From Bilifractor sp002394235 (GTDB taxonomy: Bacteria; Bacillota; Clostridia; Lachnospirales; Lachnospiraceae), in the NCBI RefSeq assembly GCF_052118845.1, contig NZ_JBQKGJ010000006.1, positions 62,001 to 126,000 on the forward strand: DNA of 64,000 nt. The letters run 5' to 3'. The number at the start of each line of letters is the position of its first letter. Position 1 is the first letter of the stretch. Shown here one piece after another: positions 17,330-26,000 of this stretch. The position numbers and the translations under genes are program-made. A model generated the notes under the pieces. The model saw only the letters and a list, made by a program, of their open reading frames with translations, was not told where the DNA came from and made no database searches.

Positions 17330-18000
17330 AGACAGATAAACTGGTACAGACGATGAGTGAATACGAGGGGATGCCTCTTCGGGATGTCGTTTTTCAGACG
17401 CTTCGCAAGGGAATTCTCCGGGGCGATCTGAAACCGGGAGAGCGGCTCATGGAGATTCAGCTCGCCAACCGGCTGGGCGTGAGCCGGACTCCGATCCGGG
17501 AGGCCATCCGTATGCTGGAGCTGGAGGGGCTGGTATACAATATACCGAGAAGGGGCGCACAGGTGGCAAGGATCACAGAGCAGGATCTGAGGGATGTTCT
17601 GGAGGTGCGCCTCGGTCTCGAGGAGATGGCGGTTGATCTCGCTCTGGAGCGGATTACGCCTGAGGGACTGGACCGGCTTTATCAGGCAAGCCGGAACTTT
17701 GAGAAAATGATTGGAAAAGCCGGGGTCACAGAGCTTGCGCGCGCCGATGAGGACTTCCATGCCATCATCTATGAGGCGACCGGCAATCGAAGACTGATCC
17801 AGCTGATCAGCAACCTGCGTGAGCAGATGTACCGCTATCGCGTCGAATATCTGAAGGATGAGAGCAATCGGAACACGCTGATCCGGGAGCACGATGAGCT
17901 CTGGAAGAGCCTGAAGGATAAGGACAAGGAGTCCGCGGAGCAGTATATGCGGCGGCACATCGAGCGGCAGATGAAGAATATTCAGAGCAACATACAGTGA
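17326..18000 (+). CDS. GntR-family regulator, FadR/FCD subfamily
   Basis: Ligand-responsive DNA-binding protein. Residues about 18-80 are the GntR winged helix (LRKGILRGDLKPGERLMEIQLANRLGVSRTPIREAIRMLELEGL); residues 90-220 are an all-helical FCD ligand domain with the Asp/His metal-site pattern (D-x3-H in DEDFHA and a later H). The GTG start at 17326 overlaps the ispE stop and follows AGGAGG. The ligand is unknown; adjacency to ispE does not define it. Its last 10 codons are copied in tandem after the stop. Confidence 0.88.
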   Translation: MKTDKLVQTMSEYEGMPLRDVVFQTLRKGILRGDLKPGERLMEIQLANRLGVSRTPIREAIRMLELEGLVYNIPRRGAQVARITEQDLRDVLEVRLGLEEMAVDLALERITPEGLDRLYQASRNFEKMIGKAGVTELARADEDFHAIIYEATGNRRLIQLISNLREQMYRYRVEYLKDESNRNTLIREHDELWKSLKDKDKESAEQYMRRHIERQMKNIQSNIQ

Positions 18001-18090
18001 GCGCACGGATGCGACAGAGTTATACTGCAGATGAAGAATATTCAGAGCAACATACAGTGAGCACACGGATGCGACAGCACTATACTGCAG
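17968..18090 (+). repeat. 60-bp tandem duplication of the GntR gene 3' end
   Basis: The 60 bp covering the last codons, stop and trailer of the GntR gene is repeated immediately downstream with few differences, followed by the first bases of a third copy. Confidence 0.9.
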
Positions 18091-18200
18091 ATGATATCGA
18101 CTGCCGAATGCTCTGCGCGGCGGAATATTGAGAAGACAACCGGTGAAGGATTCTGGGTTAACAGAATAAAAATATCGATGCTTAGAATTAAAAAAATTAC

Positions 18201-18229
18201 TTGAAAATCATTGCACGAAGGTTTATTAT
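18201..18229 (+). promoter_or_regulatory. Promoter of tRNA-Ala
   Basis: TTGAAA (18201-18206), 17-bp spacer, TATTAT (18224-18229), ending 20 bp before the tRNA. Confidence 0.65.
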
Positions 18230-18249
18230 AGACAATGGTTTCACAAAGA

Positions 18250-18322
18250 GGGGCATTAGCGCAGTTGGGAGCGCGCCACATTCGCATTGTGGAGGTCGTG
18301 AGTTCGAATCTCATATGCTCCA
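18250..18322 (+). tRNA. tRNA-Ala(CGC)
   Basis: Cloverleaf with acceptor GGGGCAT / ATGCTCC, giving a G3-U70 wobble pair (the alanine identity element). Anticodon stem CCACA/TGTGG encloses loop TTCGCAT, anticodon CGC. T-arm contains GTTCGAATC; discriminator A. CCA is not encoded. Confidence 0.95.
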
Positions 18323-18327
18323 GACAG

Positions 18328-18366
18328 CCGGAAATCCTTTATTTTCAAGGACTTCCGGTTTTTTTG
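18328..18366 (+). terminator. Terminator of tRNA-Ala
   Basis: CCGGAA.TCCTT / AAGGA.TTCCGG stem followed by seven T. Confidence 0.85.
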
Positions 18367-18505
18367 TGTGCCAATGTTAAATTTTCGTGTGGCGTTTTTC
18401 TGTACATATGGAATCCAAAATGGTATCATATCTGTTTAGTGAGTACATGAATCATCGGTGAATGTACAGTTGGAATTTACAAATTAGTAAAGGTGAGGTT
18501 ATCCG

Positions 18506-19042
18506 TTGAAGCATTTTGTGAATAAGTACCAATACGGTCCAAAGGAAGTAGAGGAATCGATGGGCGCATGGTGGCTCAGAAAATATCGGATTCCTCTCGC
18601 CGCGCTTCTGGCAATGTTTCTGGTTTTTGCGGTGTGTGCAGCAGTGACCGGTAATGCGGTCTGGCTGGTTCCCGGTCTGACCGGTATCTTCGGCTTTCTG
18701 ATGTTTATCGTCAGAGAGCGGCAGGCGGTTGGGCGTGAGAAAGAAAACATTGTGCGGACCTATCATATGAGCGATCCGTTTATGCGTGTCGAGATTGATC
18801 ATGAGATCCGCACCGTCGTCAGCAATACCAGAAATTCCATACCGCTCGCGGGAGTTGAGGGAGTAATTGTCACAAAAAATATGATTGTGCTTCAGCTCAG
18901 TCACGATATGTCCCTCGGACTGAAAAAAGATTCCTTTGAACGGGGAACGGCGGAAGAGTGTCTTGCTTTCATGAAGGAGCAGGTGGAGAAGAACCGGAAA
19001 GACCGGAAGGAGTTCTCACGAAAGAATAAAAACAAAAAATAG
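18506..19042 (+). CDS. YcxB-like membrane protein
   Basis: Small membrane protein of unknown function. The 178 residues have a short cytoplasmic start, two adjacent membrane helices (about 29-47 and 51-67), and a C-terminal soluble domain resembling the YcxB/YcxB-like family (SIPLAGVEGVIVTKNMIVLQL), ending in a Lys/Arg/Asn-rich tail. Start is TTG 18506, 7 nt after AAAGGTGAGG. A TG-extended -10 (TGGTATCAT, 18421-18429) may drive it. It precedes the uracil permease by 68 bp. Confidence 0.65.
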   Translation: MKHFVNKYQYGPKEVEESMGAWWLRKYRIPLAALLAMFLVFAVCAAVTGNAVWLVPGLTGIFGFLMFIVRERQAVGREKENIVRTYHMSDPFMRVEIDHEIRTVVSNTRNSIPLAGVEGVIVTKNMIVLQLSHDMSLGLKKDSFERGTAEECLAFMKEQVEKNRKDRKEFSRKNKNKK

Positions 19043-19110
19043 CAGACCTGCTTAAACCGCGCTGCAACTGGTTAATCAGATCAGAGTGAAGAATATGAGG
19101 AGGGAAACAC

Positions 19111-20520
19111 ATGAGACTGGTTTATGATGTTGAGGAAAGGCCACCGTTCCGAAAGAATGTGATTTACGCGTTTCAGCAGCTGCTGGCGATCATTGCGGCG
19201 ACGCTTCTGGTTCCGACCCTTGTCAATCTGGGGACGAAGGGAGCAACGGAGGTTGTGATGAGCCAGCCGGCGGCGCTGTTCGGGGCGGGAGTCGGAACGC
19301 TGATCTATGTACTGTGTACACAGAAAAAGAGCCCGATTTTTCTCGGAAGCTCGTTCGCCTTTATCAATCCGTTGATCGGCGCCTGCACCTTCGGTTATCT
19401 CGGAATCTTCCTTGGCGCTGTCTTTGCGGGTCTGGTATATGTGGTGATCGCGCTGATCATCTGGAAGGTTGGAACCGGATGGGTTGACCGTCTGATGCCG
19501 CCCGTGATCATCGGGCCGACCGTCGCGCTGATCGGACTGTCTCTGTGCGGCTCAGCGGTGAATAATCTGCAGAGCAATGCGGCCGGGGAATACAACCTGA
19601 TCGCGATCTTCTGCGGGCTCTGCGCTTTCTTCACGACGATTGTGGTATCTGTCCGGGGCGGAAGATCGATTCGAATGATCCCATTTATTATCGGTATCCT
19701 TGTGGGGTATGTTCTGGCATCTGTCTTCACCCTGATTGGTTATGCGGCAGGGATCGAATATCTGAAGATCGTGGACTACTCGGCGCTGATCGATAATTTC
19801 CGCACACTTTCCGTAAACAGCTTTTTCAGTGTGCCGAATTTCACATTCCTCGGAATTTTCCATAATGGTGCGGATGCAATGAAGGGAGTCGCTGGCGTGC
19901 TTCAGGTTCTTCTGCTGTTCGGACCGGTAGCGCTTGTTGTATTTGCCGAACATATCGCGGACCATGAGAACCTCGGATCCGTCATTCGAAGAGACCTGAT
20001 CCGTGATCCCGGCCTTCACCGGACTCTTATGGGAGACGGACTTGGAACAATTATCGGATCATTCTTCGGAGGGTGCCCGAACACGAGTTACGGAGAGGCC
20101 ATCGGATGTGTCGCGATCTCGGGAGATGCTTCTGTGTCCACCATCATTCTTACCTCCTGCATGGCGATTGTACTTTCTTTCTTCTCGCCGTTTGTGGCCT
20201 TTGTCAATACGATTCCGGTCTGCGTCATCGGCGGTATCTGCATTGCGCTTTACGGATTCATCGCGGTCAGCGGTCTCCGTATGATTCAGACCGTGGACCT
20301 GAATGACAACCGTAATCTTTATGTTGTCAGCGCAATTCTGGTGCTGGGAATCGGAGGACTCATCCTTGATCTGAAATATGTGCAGATTACAAGCATTGCC
20401 ACCGCTCTTATCGTCGGGATTCTTGTCAACCTGCTGATGCACAAAGGGAAAAGCCCTGAGGAAGAGGAGGAAGAGCAGGAGAAGAAATATCAGTATGATA
20501 AGAATGAGAAGCTCTTTTGA
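19111..20520 (+). CDS. uraA: Uracil permease (NCS2/UraA family)
   Basis: Proton-coupled nucleobase importer with about 14 membrane segments. It has the family signatures LGSSFAFINPL near residue 80, MPPVIIGPTVALIGLSL near 130, an acidic site around HIADHENLG and the NTSYGEAIG motif near 330 that is typical of uracil rather than purine carriers. 469 residues with an acidic/charged C-terminal tail. RBS GGAGGG precedes ATG 19111. Element A begins directly after its stop. No PyrR-type attenuator was recognised upstream. Confidence 0.88.
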   Translation: MRLVYDVEERPPFRKNVIYAFQQLLAIIAATLLVPTLVNLGTKGATEVVMSQPAALFGAGVGTLIYVLCTQKKSPIFLGSSFAFINPLIGACTFGYLGIFLGAVFAGLVYVVIALIIWKVGTGWVDRLMPPVIIGPTVALIGLSLCGSAVNNLQSNAAGEYNLIAIFCGLCAFFTTIVVSVRGGRSIRMIPFIIGILVGYVLASVFTLIGYAAGIEYLKIVDYSALIDNFRTLSVNSFFSVPNFTFLGIFHNGADAMKGVAGVLQVLLLFGPVALVVFAEHIADHENLGSVIRRDLIRDPGLHRTLMGDGLGTIIGSFFGGCPNTSYGEAIGCVAISGDASVSTIILTSCMAIVLSFFSPFVAFVNTIPVCVIGGICIALYGFIAVSGLRMIQTVDLNDNRNLYVVSAILVLGIGGLILDLKYVQITSIATALIVGILVNLLMHKGKSPEEEEEEQEKKYQYDKNEKLF

Positions 20521-20618
20521 TTTACGCGAACAGTGAGCCGCAGCCGAATGCGAAGTATTCGTGTGCGGCGAGCGTCGCGATAGCGAGATAAAACTCGCGC
20601 AGCGTGTTTTATCTCGTT
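20521..20618 (+). repeat. Dispersed structured element A, copy 2
   Basis: About 98 bp starting directly after the uraA stop codon and ending 68 bp before the next gene, in the same orientation. The 3' stem is followed by TTTT. Confidence 0.9.
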
Positions 20619-20686
20619 TTGACTGAACGCAAAATGAAGCTGTCACGAGGGTAAACCCTGCGCGGCAGCTTTTTCAGGAGGAAGAA

Positions 20687-21454
20687 ATGAAATTTGCAGT
20701 TATTTTTCCGGGAATCGGATATCATTGTGATAAACCGCTGCTCTATTATTCTTCGAAAATTGCGAAGAATCTGGGAATGCAGATCGTGAAAGTCTGCTTC
20801 CATGATCTTTCCGGAAAGAAAGATCTGATCGGCAATGAGGAGAAAATGGAGGGCGTTTATAAAATCGCGAGAGATCAGGCGGAAGATATTCTCGGAGAAA
20901 TGGAATGGGACAGGGCGGATGAACTGGTATTCCTGTCGAAAAGCCTCGGAACAGCGGTTGCGGCTTCCTATGCGCGGGACCACGGCCTGAGCGTACGCCA
21001 TGTCTATTACACTCCGGTCGCCGGTACTTTTCATTTTATGGAGAAAGCATCCGGGATTGCCTTTCACGGAACAGGTGATCCATGGGTTGAGACGGAGGTT
21101 GTGCGGCAGGGATGCAGGGAGAAGATGGTTCCCCTGTACATCACAGACGGCGCGAATCATTCTCTGGAGACCGGTGATGTGATGGCGGACCTGCAGAACA
21201 TGCGGAGTATCATGGAGAAGACATATGAATATCTGGCCGGCGGGGAGAGAATCTTCCGGATCCTCCGGATTTCGGAGGCGGACTATGGATGCGAGGAACT
21301 GCCGGAGAATACGGATGTCCCGGTATCCGTTCTGCTTGAGGATGCTTCCGGCATGGAAATGAGCATCACCGCAGGGGATGAGGAGCTGTACGGGAAGGAT
21401 CTGAATGCCGGAGACCTTGCGTTTGTCCGGAACGGAAAACTGTTTCATGTATGA
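20687..21454 (+). CDS. Alpha/beta-hydrolase-like protein of unknown function
   Basis: The first ~190 residues read as a small alpha/beta hydrolase: GIGYHCDKPLLYY after strand 1, a nucleophile-elbow-like LSKSLGTAVA near residue 85, GTGDPWV (possible acid) near 128 and DGANHSLE with a candidate catalytic His near 160. The last ~60 residues form a beta-rich tail (VPVSVLLEDASGMEMSI). Substrate unknown. ATG follows AGGAGG. It sits between element A copy 2 and the radical SAM gene. Confidence 0.6.
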   Translation: MKFAVIFPGIGYHCDKPLLYYSSKIAKNLGMQIVKVCFHDLSGKKDLIGNEEKMEGVYKIARDQAEDILGEMEWDRADELVFLSKSLGTAVAASYARDHGLSVRHVYYTPVAGTFHFMEKASGIAFHGTGDPWVETEVVRQGCREKMVPLYITDGANHSLETGDVMADLQNMRSIMEKTYEYLAGGERIFRILRISEADYGCEELPENTDVPVSVLLEDASGMEMSITAGDEELYGKDLNAGDLAFVRNGKLFHV

Positions 21455-21593
21455 GAAGAAGTGCCAGGAGCCTGAACGGAAGCTTCGCTTTATACCTTGG
21501 GGCGCTGAGGAACTTAAGTAAGTGTCGGGATCATAGAAGAACGGAGGCACCGGGATCCGCCCGGCAGGGAGCAGGAAGCAGAGAGGAGAATAT

Positions 21594-23507
21594 GTGAAAA
21601 TAATACTTGCGGCGGTCAATGCAAAATTTATACATTCAAGTCTCGCGATCCGTGATCTGAAAGCATATGCGGAAAGCCACCGGGAATATCGGGGAAGACA
21701 GAGCGGCGGCGGATGTGGGAATGTTCCGGAAACGTGTGGCGGCAGACGCGAGGACGTATCGGAAGCGTGCGGCAGCAGACGCGGAGACATGATCATAGAG
21801 CTGGCGGAATATACGATCAATCAGCAGCCGGACAGGGTCCTCGCGGACTTGTACCGGAGACGGCCGGACGTGATCGCTTTTTCCTGCTATGTGTGGAATA
21901 TGGAGTATGTGGCATCTCTGCTCGGCGATCTTCGCCGGATTCTTCCGGACGCGGAGCTCTGGCTCGGCGGCCCTGAGGTCAGCTATGACGCGGCAGAGGT
22001 CCTTCGGAATTATCCGGTTCTCCGGGGGGTTATGGCCGGAGAAGGGGAGATTATCTTTACCCGTCTGGTGAATGCCTATGAAGCAGCCAAAAGATGCGGA
22101 TCATCGCCGCAGCTTTCGGAAATCGGGGGAATTATATACCGCCGCGGAAGCTCTGGGGCAGCGGATGAAATTCTGGTTAATCCTCCCGCGGAAGTACCGG
22201 ATCTCGACGAGATCCCTTTTTTTTACGCAGATCATGATTCCGCAGGCGAGGAGATCCTCCATCAGTTTGAACACCGGATCATTTATTATGAAAGCAGCCG
22301 GGGCTGTCCCTTCCGGTGCAGCTACTGCCTGTCATCGATCGGAAAGAGCGTCCGCTTCCGGAACCTTGAGCTTGTAAAAAAGGAGCTTCAGTTCTTCCTT
22401 GATGAGGGTGTTCCTCAGGTCAAGTTTGTGGACCGCACGTTTAACTGTGATCACGATCACGCGTCTGCAATCTGGAGCTATATCCGGGATCATGACAACG
22501 GGATCACAAATTTTCACTTTGAAATCGAGGCGGAGCTTCTGACGGAAGAAGAGATATGTCTGCTGTCCGGCATGAGACCGGGACTTGTGCAGCTGGAGAT
22601 CGGAGTACAGTCCACGAATCCTGCGACCCTCCGGGCAATCTGCCGGCCGCAGAACGTGGATCATCTCCGGCAGATTGTATCGGAAATTCACGCGGCGGGG
22701 AATATTCATCAGCATCTCGATCTGATCGCGGGACTTCCGGAGGAGGATTTTGAGAGCTTTGCCAGGTCCTTTGATGAGGTCTATCGAATGGAGCCGCAGC
22801 AGCTTCAGATGGGATTTCTCAAATTGCTGAAAGGGTCGGCTCTTCACAGAAATGCAGAGAAATTCGGAATCGTCTGCCATGAGAGGGCACCTTACGAGGT
22901 GATCCGGACAAGGTGGCTGAGCTACGATGATATTCTCCGGCTGAAGGGGATTGAAGAGATGGTCGAGGCATACTATAACAGCTGGCAGTTCGCGTGCACG
23001 ATGCGGGTACTTGTGGAGCGCAGCGGAAGCCCGTTCCGTGTATATGAAAATCTCGCAGCTTATTACTCGGAACATCATCTCACGGAGATTCATCTGTCCC
23101 GTCCGGAGCGATTTGAGGCACTTCTCGGTTTTGCCACCGCGTTTGATCCCGGTTCGGAAAAATTATACCGGGAGCTCCTGGTCCTGGATCTGTATCTGAG
23201 GGAGAACAGCCGAAGCCGACCGGAGTGGGCACGTGATCTCAGCTCCTGTCGGGAATTTTTTCGCAGATACTACCGGGAGGTAATGAACATAAAGCAGGAC
23301 CGCCGGATGGTTCACGGGGATCTATTCCTTCCGGAGACGCTGATCGCTGCGGGTCTCGTTTCCCCGGAGAGCCCGGAGCTGAAACTACATGAAGGCGTGG
23401 CGGTTCCCGTGGTTTTTGATTACCGGAAGAGGGATCCTCTCACAGATAACGCGGTGGTGACTGTCCTGCCCGGACGTACGGATCAGGGAGCTGTGGGCAG
23501 CATGTGA
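21594..23507 (+). CDS. B12-binding-type radical SAM protein (DUF4080-like)
   Basis: Predicted iron-sulfur radical enzyme. Residues about 1-160 form a cobalamin-binding-like Rossmann domain (IAFSCYVWNMEYV, LWLGGPEVSYDA); the radical SAM core begins at YYESSRGCPFRCSYC near residue 235 (CxxxCxxC cluster), followed by HFEIEAELL and a DUF4080-type C-terminus. A ~35-residue insertion (about 31-65) rich in Gly, Arg and Cys is encoded by two 33-bp repeats. Start is GTG 21594 after GAGGAGA; the ATG 2 bp upstream is followed by a stop. 637 residues. Reaction unknown. Confidence 0.82.
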   Translation: MKIILAAVNAKFIHSSLAIRDLKAYAESHREYRGRQSGGGCGNVPETCGGRREDVSEACGSRRGDMIIELAEYTINQQPDRVLADLYRRRPDVIAFSCYVWNMEYVASLLGDLRRILPDAELWLGGPEVSYDAAEVLRNYPVLRGVMAGEGEIIFTRLVNAYEAAKRCGSSPQLSEIGGIIYRRGSSGAADEILVNPPAEVPDLDEIPFFYADHDSAGEEILHQFEHRIIYYESSRGCPFRCSYCLSSIGKSVRFRNLELVKKELQFFLDEGVPQVKFVDRTFNCDHDHASAIWSYIRDHDNGITNFHFEIEAELLTEEEICLLSGMRPGLVQLEIGVQSTNPATLRAICRPQNVDHLRQIVSEIHAAGNIHQHLDLIAGLPEEDFESFARSFDEVYRMEPQQLQMGFLKLLKGSALHRNAEKFGIVCHERAPYEVIRTRWLSYDDILRLKGIEEMVEAYYNSWQFACTMRVLVERSGSPFRVYENLAAYYSEHHLTEIHLSRPERFEALLGFATAFDPGSEKLYRELLVLDLYLRENSRSRPEWARDLSSCREFFRRYYREVMNIKQDRRMVHGDLFLPETLIAAGLVSPESPELKLHEGVAVPVVFDYRKRDPLTDNAVVTVLPGRTDQGAVGSM

Positions 23508-23562
23508 GCAGCAGAGGAAGGAACCGGATTTGAACTTTGACCGTTTCAAAATACAGATTTTG

Positions 23563-23571
23563 TGATATGAT
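23563..23571 (+). promoter_or_regulatory. Extended -10 promoter of the aminopeptidase gene
   Basis: TG at 23563-23564, one base, TATGAT at 23566-23571; no good -35. Confidence 0.4.
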
Positions 23572-23601
23572 CTGTGTATCGAAAGAAAAGGAGAAAATCG
23601 A

Positions 23602-24981
23602 ATGAAAGAAAAAAAACAAACGATCTGGGAAAAGGATGATGAGCAGAAGCTGAACGATTTCTGTGAAGATTACAGAATTTTCCTTTCCGGACATAAAACA
23701 GAGAGGGAAAATGTCGCAGGCATGGAAGAGGAACTGAAGAAGGCTGGAGCAAAATCTCTGGAAGAGGCTGCCGCTGAGGGCAGAGCTCTTAAACCCGGAG
23801 AAGTTGTATATACGGATATGATGAAGAAGTCTCTTCTGATCTTCCGAATCGGACAGAAACCGATGACAGAGGGACTGCGTCTTCTCGGTGCGCACATCGA
23901 TTCTCCGAGACTGGATCTGAAGCAGCATCCGTTGTATGAGGATACCGATCTGGCGCTTCTTGACACCCACTATTATGGCGGAATCAAGAAATATCAGTGG
24001 ACGGCGCTTCCGATGGCCCTTCACGGCGTCATCGCGAAAAAGGACGGTTCGGTTGTGAATGTCTGCATCGGCGAGGATGAGAACGATCCGGTGTTCGGTG
24101 TCAGTGACCTTTTGATCCATCTGGCGGCAAAGCAGATGGCGAAAAATGCCGCCGAGGTTGTCGAGGGGGAAAACCTGAATGTTCTGGTCGGAAGCAGACC
24201 GCTCGCGTCCGCGGATGAGGATGAGAAGAATGCGGTTAAGGCGAATATCCTGAAACTTCTGAAGGAAAAATATGATATGGAGGAGGACGACTTCGTATCA
24301 GCGGAGATCGAGGTGGTCCCTGCAGGACAGGCCAGGGATTACGGACTGGACCGGAGCATGATCATGGGATATGGTCAGGACGACAAGGTTTGCGCATATC
24401 CGTCCTTCCGGGCAATCATGGACGAAAAGAATCCGGAGTACACCAGCGTCTGTCTTCTGACAGACAAGGAGGAGATCGGATCTGTCGGCGCGACCGGCAC
24501 GCACTCCCGATTTTATGAGAATACACTGGCAGAGGTCATGAATCTGCAGGGATGCTACAGTGAACTGGCACTCCGCCGTCTGCTGACGAAGACCAGGGTT
24601 CTTTCCTCTGACGTAAGTGCCGGATTTGACCCGGATTATCCGGATGTGATGGACAAGAACAACTGCGCGTATCTTGGAAGAGGACCGGTATTCAACAAAT
24701 ATACCGGTTCCCGCGGCAAGAGCGGTTCCAATGACGCCAATGCGGAGTATATTGCGTTCCTGAGAAAACTGATGGAGGAGAACAATATTATCTACCAGAC
24801 CTCTGAGCTTGGAAAGGTAGACGCGGGCGGCGGTGGAACGATCGCCTACATTCTCGCAAATCTCGGAATGGAGGTTATTGACTTCGGTGTTGCTGTTCTC
24901 AATATGCATGCACCCTGGGAGATTACCAGCAAGGCGGATATCTATGAGGCTTACAACGCATACCGCGCATTCCTGAAGTAA
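23602..24981 (+). CDS. M18-family zinc aminopeptidase
   Basis: Cytoplasmic dinuclear-zinc exopeptidase releasing N-terminal residues from peptides. The 459 residues include GAHIDSPRLDLK (zinc His/Asp) near residue 96, the HYYGGIKKYQW segment, DKEEIGSVG (catalytic Glu) near 293, SSDVSAGFDPDYPD near 335 and a C-terminal NMHAPWEITSKAD region with the last zinc His. ATG 23602 follows AAAGGAG. It is monocistronic, with a promoter upstream and tandem repeats downstream. Confidence 0.9.
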   Translation: MKEKKQTIWEKDDEQKLNDFCEDYRIFLSGHKTERENVAGMEEELKKAGAKSLEEAAAEGRALKPGEVVYTDMMKKSLLIFRIGQKPMTEGLRLLGAHIDSPRLDLKQHPLYEDTDLALLDTHYYGGIKKYQWTALPMALHGVIAKKDGSVVNVCIGEDENDPVFGVSDLLIHLAAKQMAKNAAEVVEGENLNVLVGSRPLASADEDEKNAVKANILKLLKEKYDMEEDDFVSAEIEVVPAGQARDYGLDRSMIMGYGQDDKVCAYPSFRAIMDEKNPEYTSVCLLTDKEEIGSVGATGTHSRFYENTLAEVMNLQGCYSELALRRLLTKTRVLSSDVSAGFDPDYPDVMDKNNCAYLGRGPVFNKYTGSRGKSGSNDANAEYIAFLRKLMEENNIIYQTSELGKVDAGGGGTIAYILANLGMEVIDFGVAVLNMHAPWEITSKADIYEAYNAYRAFLK

Positions 24982-25031
24982 CGGAATCCGGACCCGGGAG
25001 GCGAAAATTCCTCCCGGTAAATCATATGACC

Positions 25032-25194
25032 CGCAGGCGGGGAAGCGCACACGGTATAAGCTATGGCTTGTTCCGTGTTTCGCAGGAGGAGCAGCACACC
25101 CTGCATAAGCTATGGCCTGTTCCGTGTTTCGCAGGAGGGGCAGCACACCCTGCATAAGCTATGGCTTGTTCCGTGCTCCGCAGGCGGGGCACCA
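25032..25194 (+). repeat. 3.3 copies of a 49-bp tandem repeat
   Basis: Units start at 25032, 25081 and 25130 with a partial unit at 25179, each beginning CGCAGG and containing ATAAGCTATGG. They fill most of the 240-bp gap between the aminopeptidase gene and greA. Confidence 0.9.
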
Positions 25195-25222
25195 AAAACT
25201 GTAATTAAGAAGGTAAGAAATT

Positions 25223-25726
25223 ATGCATGACAGACTGACACAGAGTGATATCGACAAGATGCAGGCGGAAATTGACCATCGGACTCTGGTGGAACGGCCG
25301 AGAATCCTTAAGGAGGTACAAGAAGCGAGAGCACAGGGAGATCTGAGCGAAAATTTTGAGTATTATGCCGCAAGAAAAGCCAATCGGGAGAATAACAGCC
25401 GCATTCATTACCTGGAGAAAATGATCGAAACAGCAATTGTAATTGAAGATCGATCAAAGAGCGATGAGGTCGGATTGAACAAGAAGGTCACTCTGCAGTT
25501 CGATGACGAGGAGGAGACCGAGACGTACAAGCTCGTTACCTCTGTACGCGCGGATTCCATGCAGGGACGGATCACTCCGGAATCTCCTCTCGGAAAGGCA
25601 ATCATGCGTCATAAAGTCGGTGATGTCTGCCACGTCAAGGTCAGCGATACCATCGAGTATGACGTCAAGATCGTTGGCATCAAAAACGTCGGGGAAGAGG
25701 AATCGGATACGATTCGCAGGTTCTGA
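25223..25726 (+). CDS. greA: Transcription elongation factor GreA/GreB family
   Basis: Rescues backtracked RNA polymerase by stimulating transcript cleavage. The N-terminal coiled coil carries the acidic tip GDLSENFEYYAA near residue 42 (usual GDLSENAEY), followed by the FKBP-like C-terminal domain with SPLGKAIMRHKVGD. 167 residues is about normal. The start at ATG 25223 is 9 nt after an AAGGTAAG box. It lies upstream of ftsH without overlap. Confidence 0.9.
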   Translation: MHDRLTQSDIDKMQAEIDHRTLVERPRILKEVQEARAQGDLSENFEYYAARKANRENNSRIHYLEKMIETAIVIEDRSKSDEVGLNKKVTLQFDDEEETETYKLVTSVRADSMQGRITPESPLGKAIMRHKVGDVCHVKVSDTIEYDVKIVGIKNVGEEESDTIRRF

Positions 25727-25843
25727 AGCGGACGCATCCGGATGAGAGGCGGGACAGACGCAAGGCGCGCATTCACCGTGGTTCGCTGTTTGTATAAGGC
25801 AGCAGGCAATTCGAAAAATTGTATAAAATTTATTTCCGCACGG

Positions 25844-25872
25844 TTGACAGGAGATCGCCGATGTAAGATACT
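25844..25872 (+). promoter_or_regulatory. Candidate promoter of ftsH
   Basis: TTGACA (25844-25849), 17-bp spacer, GATACT (25867-25872). It is followed by a leader hairpin. Confidence 0.5.
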
Positions 25873-25881
25873 GGTCTACAG

Positions 25882-25914
25882 AATTAGCCATCAGATGTAC
25901 TGGCTGCTAATTTT
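25882..25914 (+). promoter_or_regulatory. Leader hairpin upstream of ftsH
   Basis: AATTAGC / GCTAATT inverted repeat followed by TTTGGGG, between the candidate promoter and ftsH; a weak terminator or leader structure. Confidence 0.35.
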
Positions 25915-26000
25915 GGGGCCGCTGATGAAGATCCGGGACGAAAAGCAACACTTAGTCCGGAATCTGATCTGGAACCAAAACAATGAACGGAGGTGATAGT

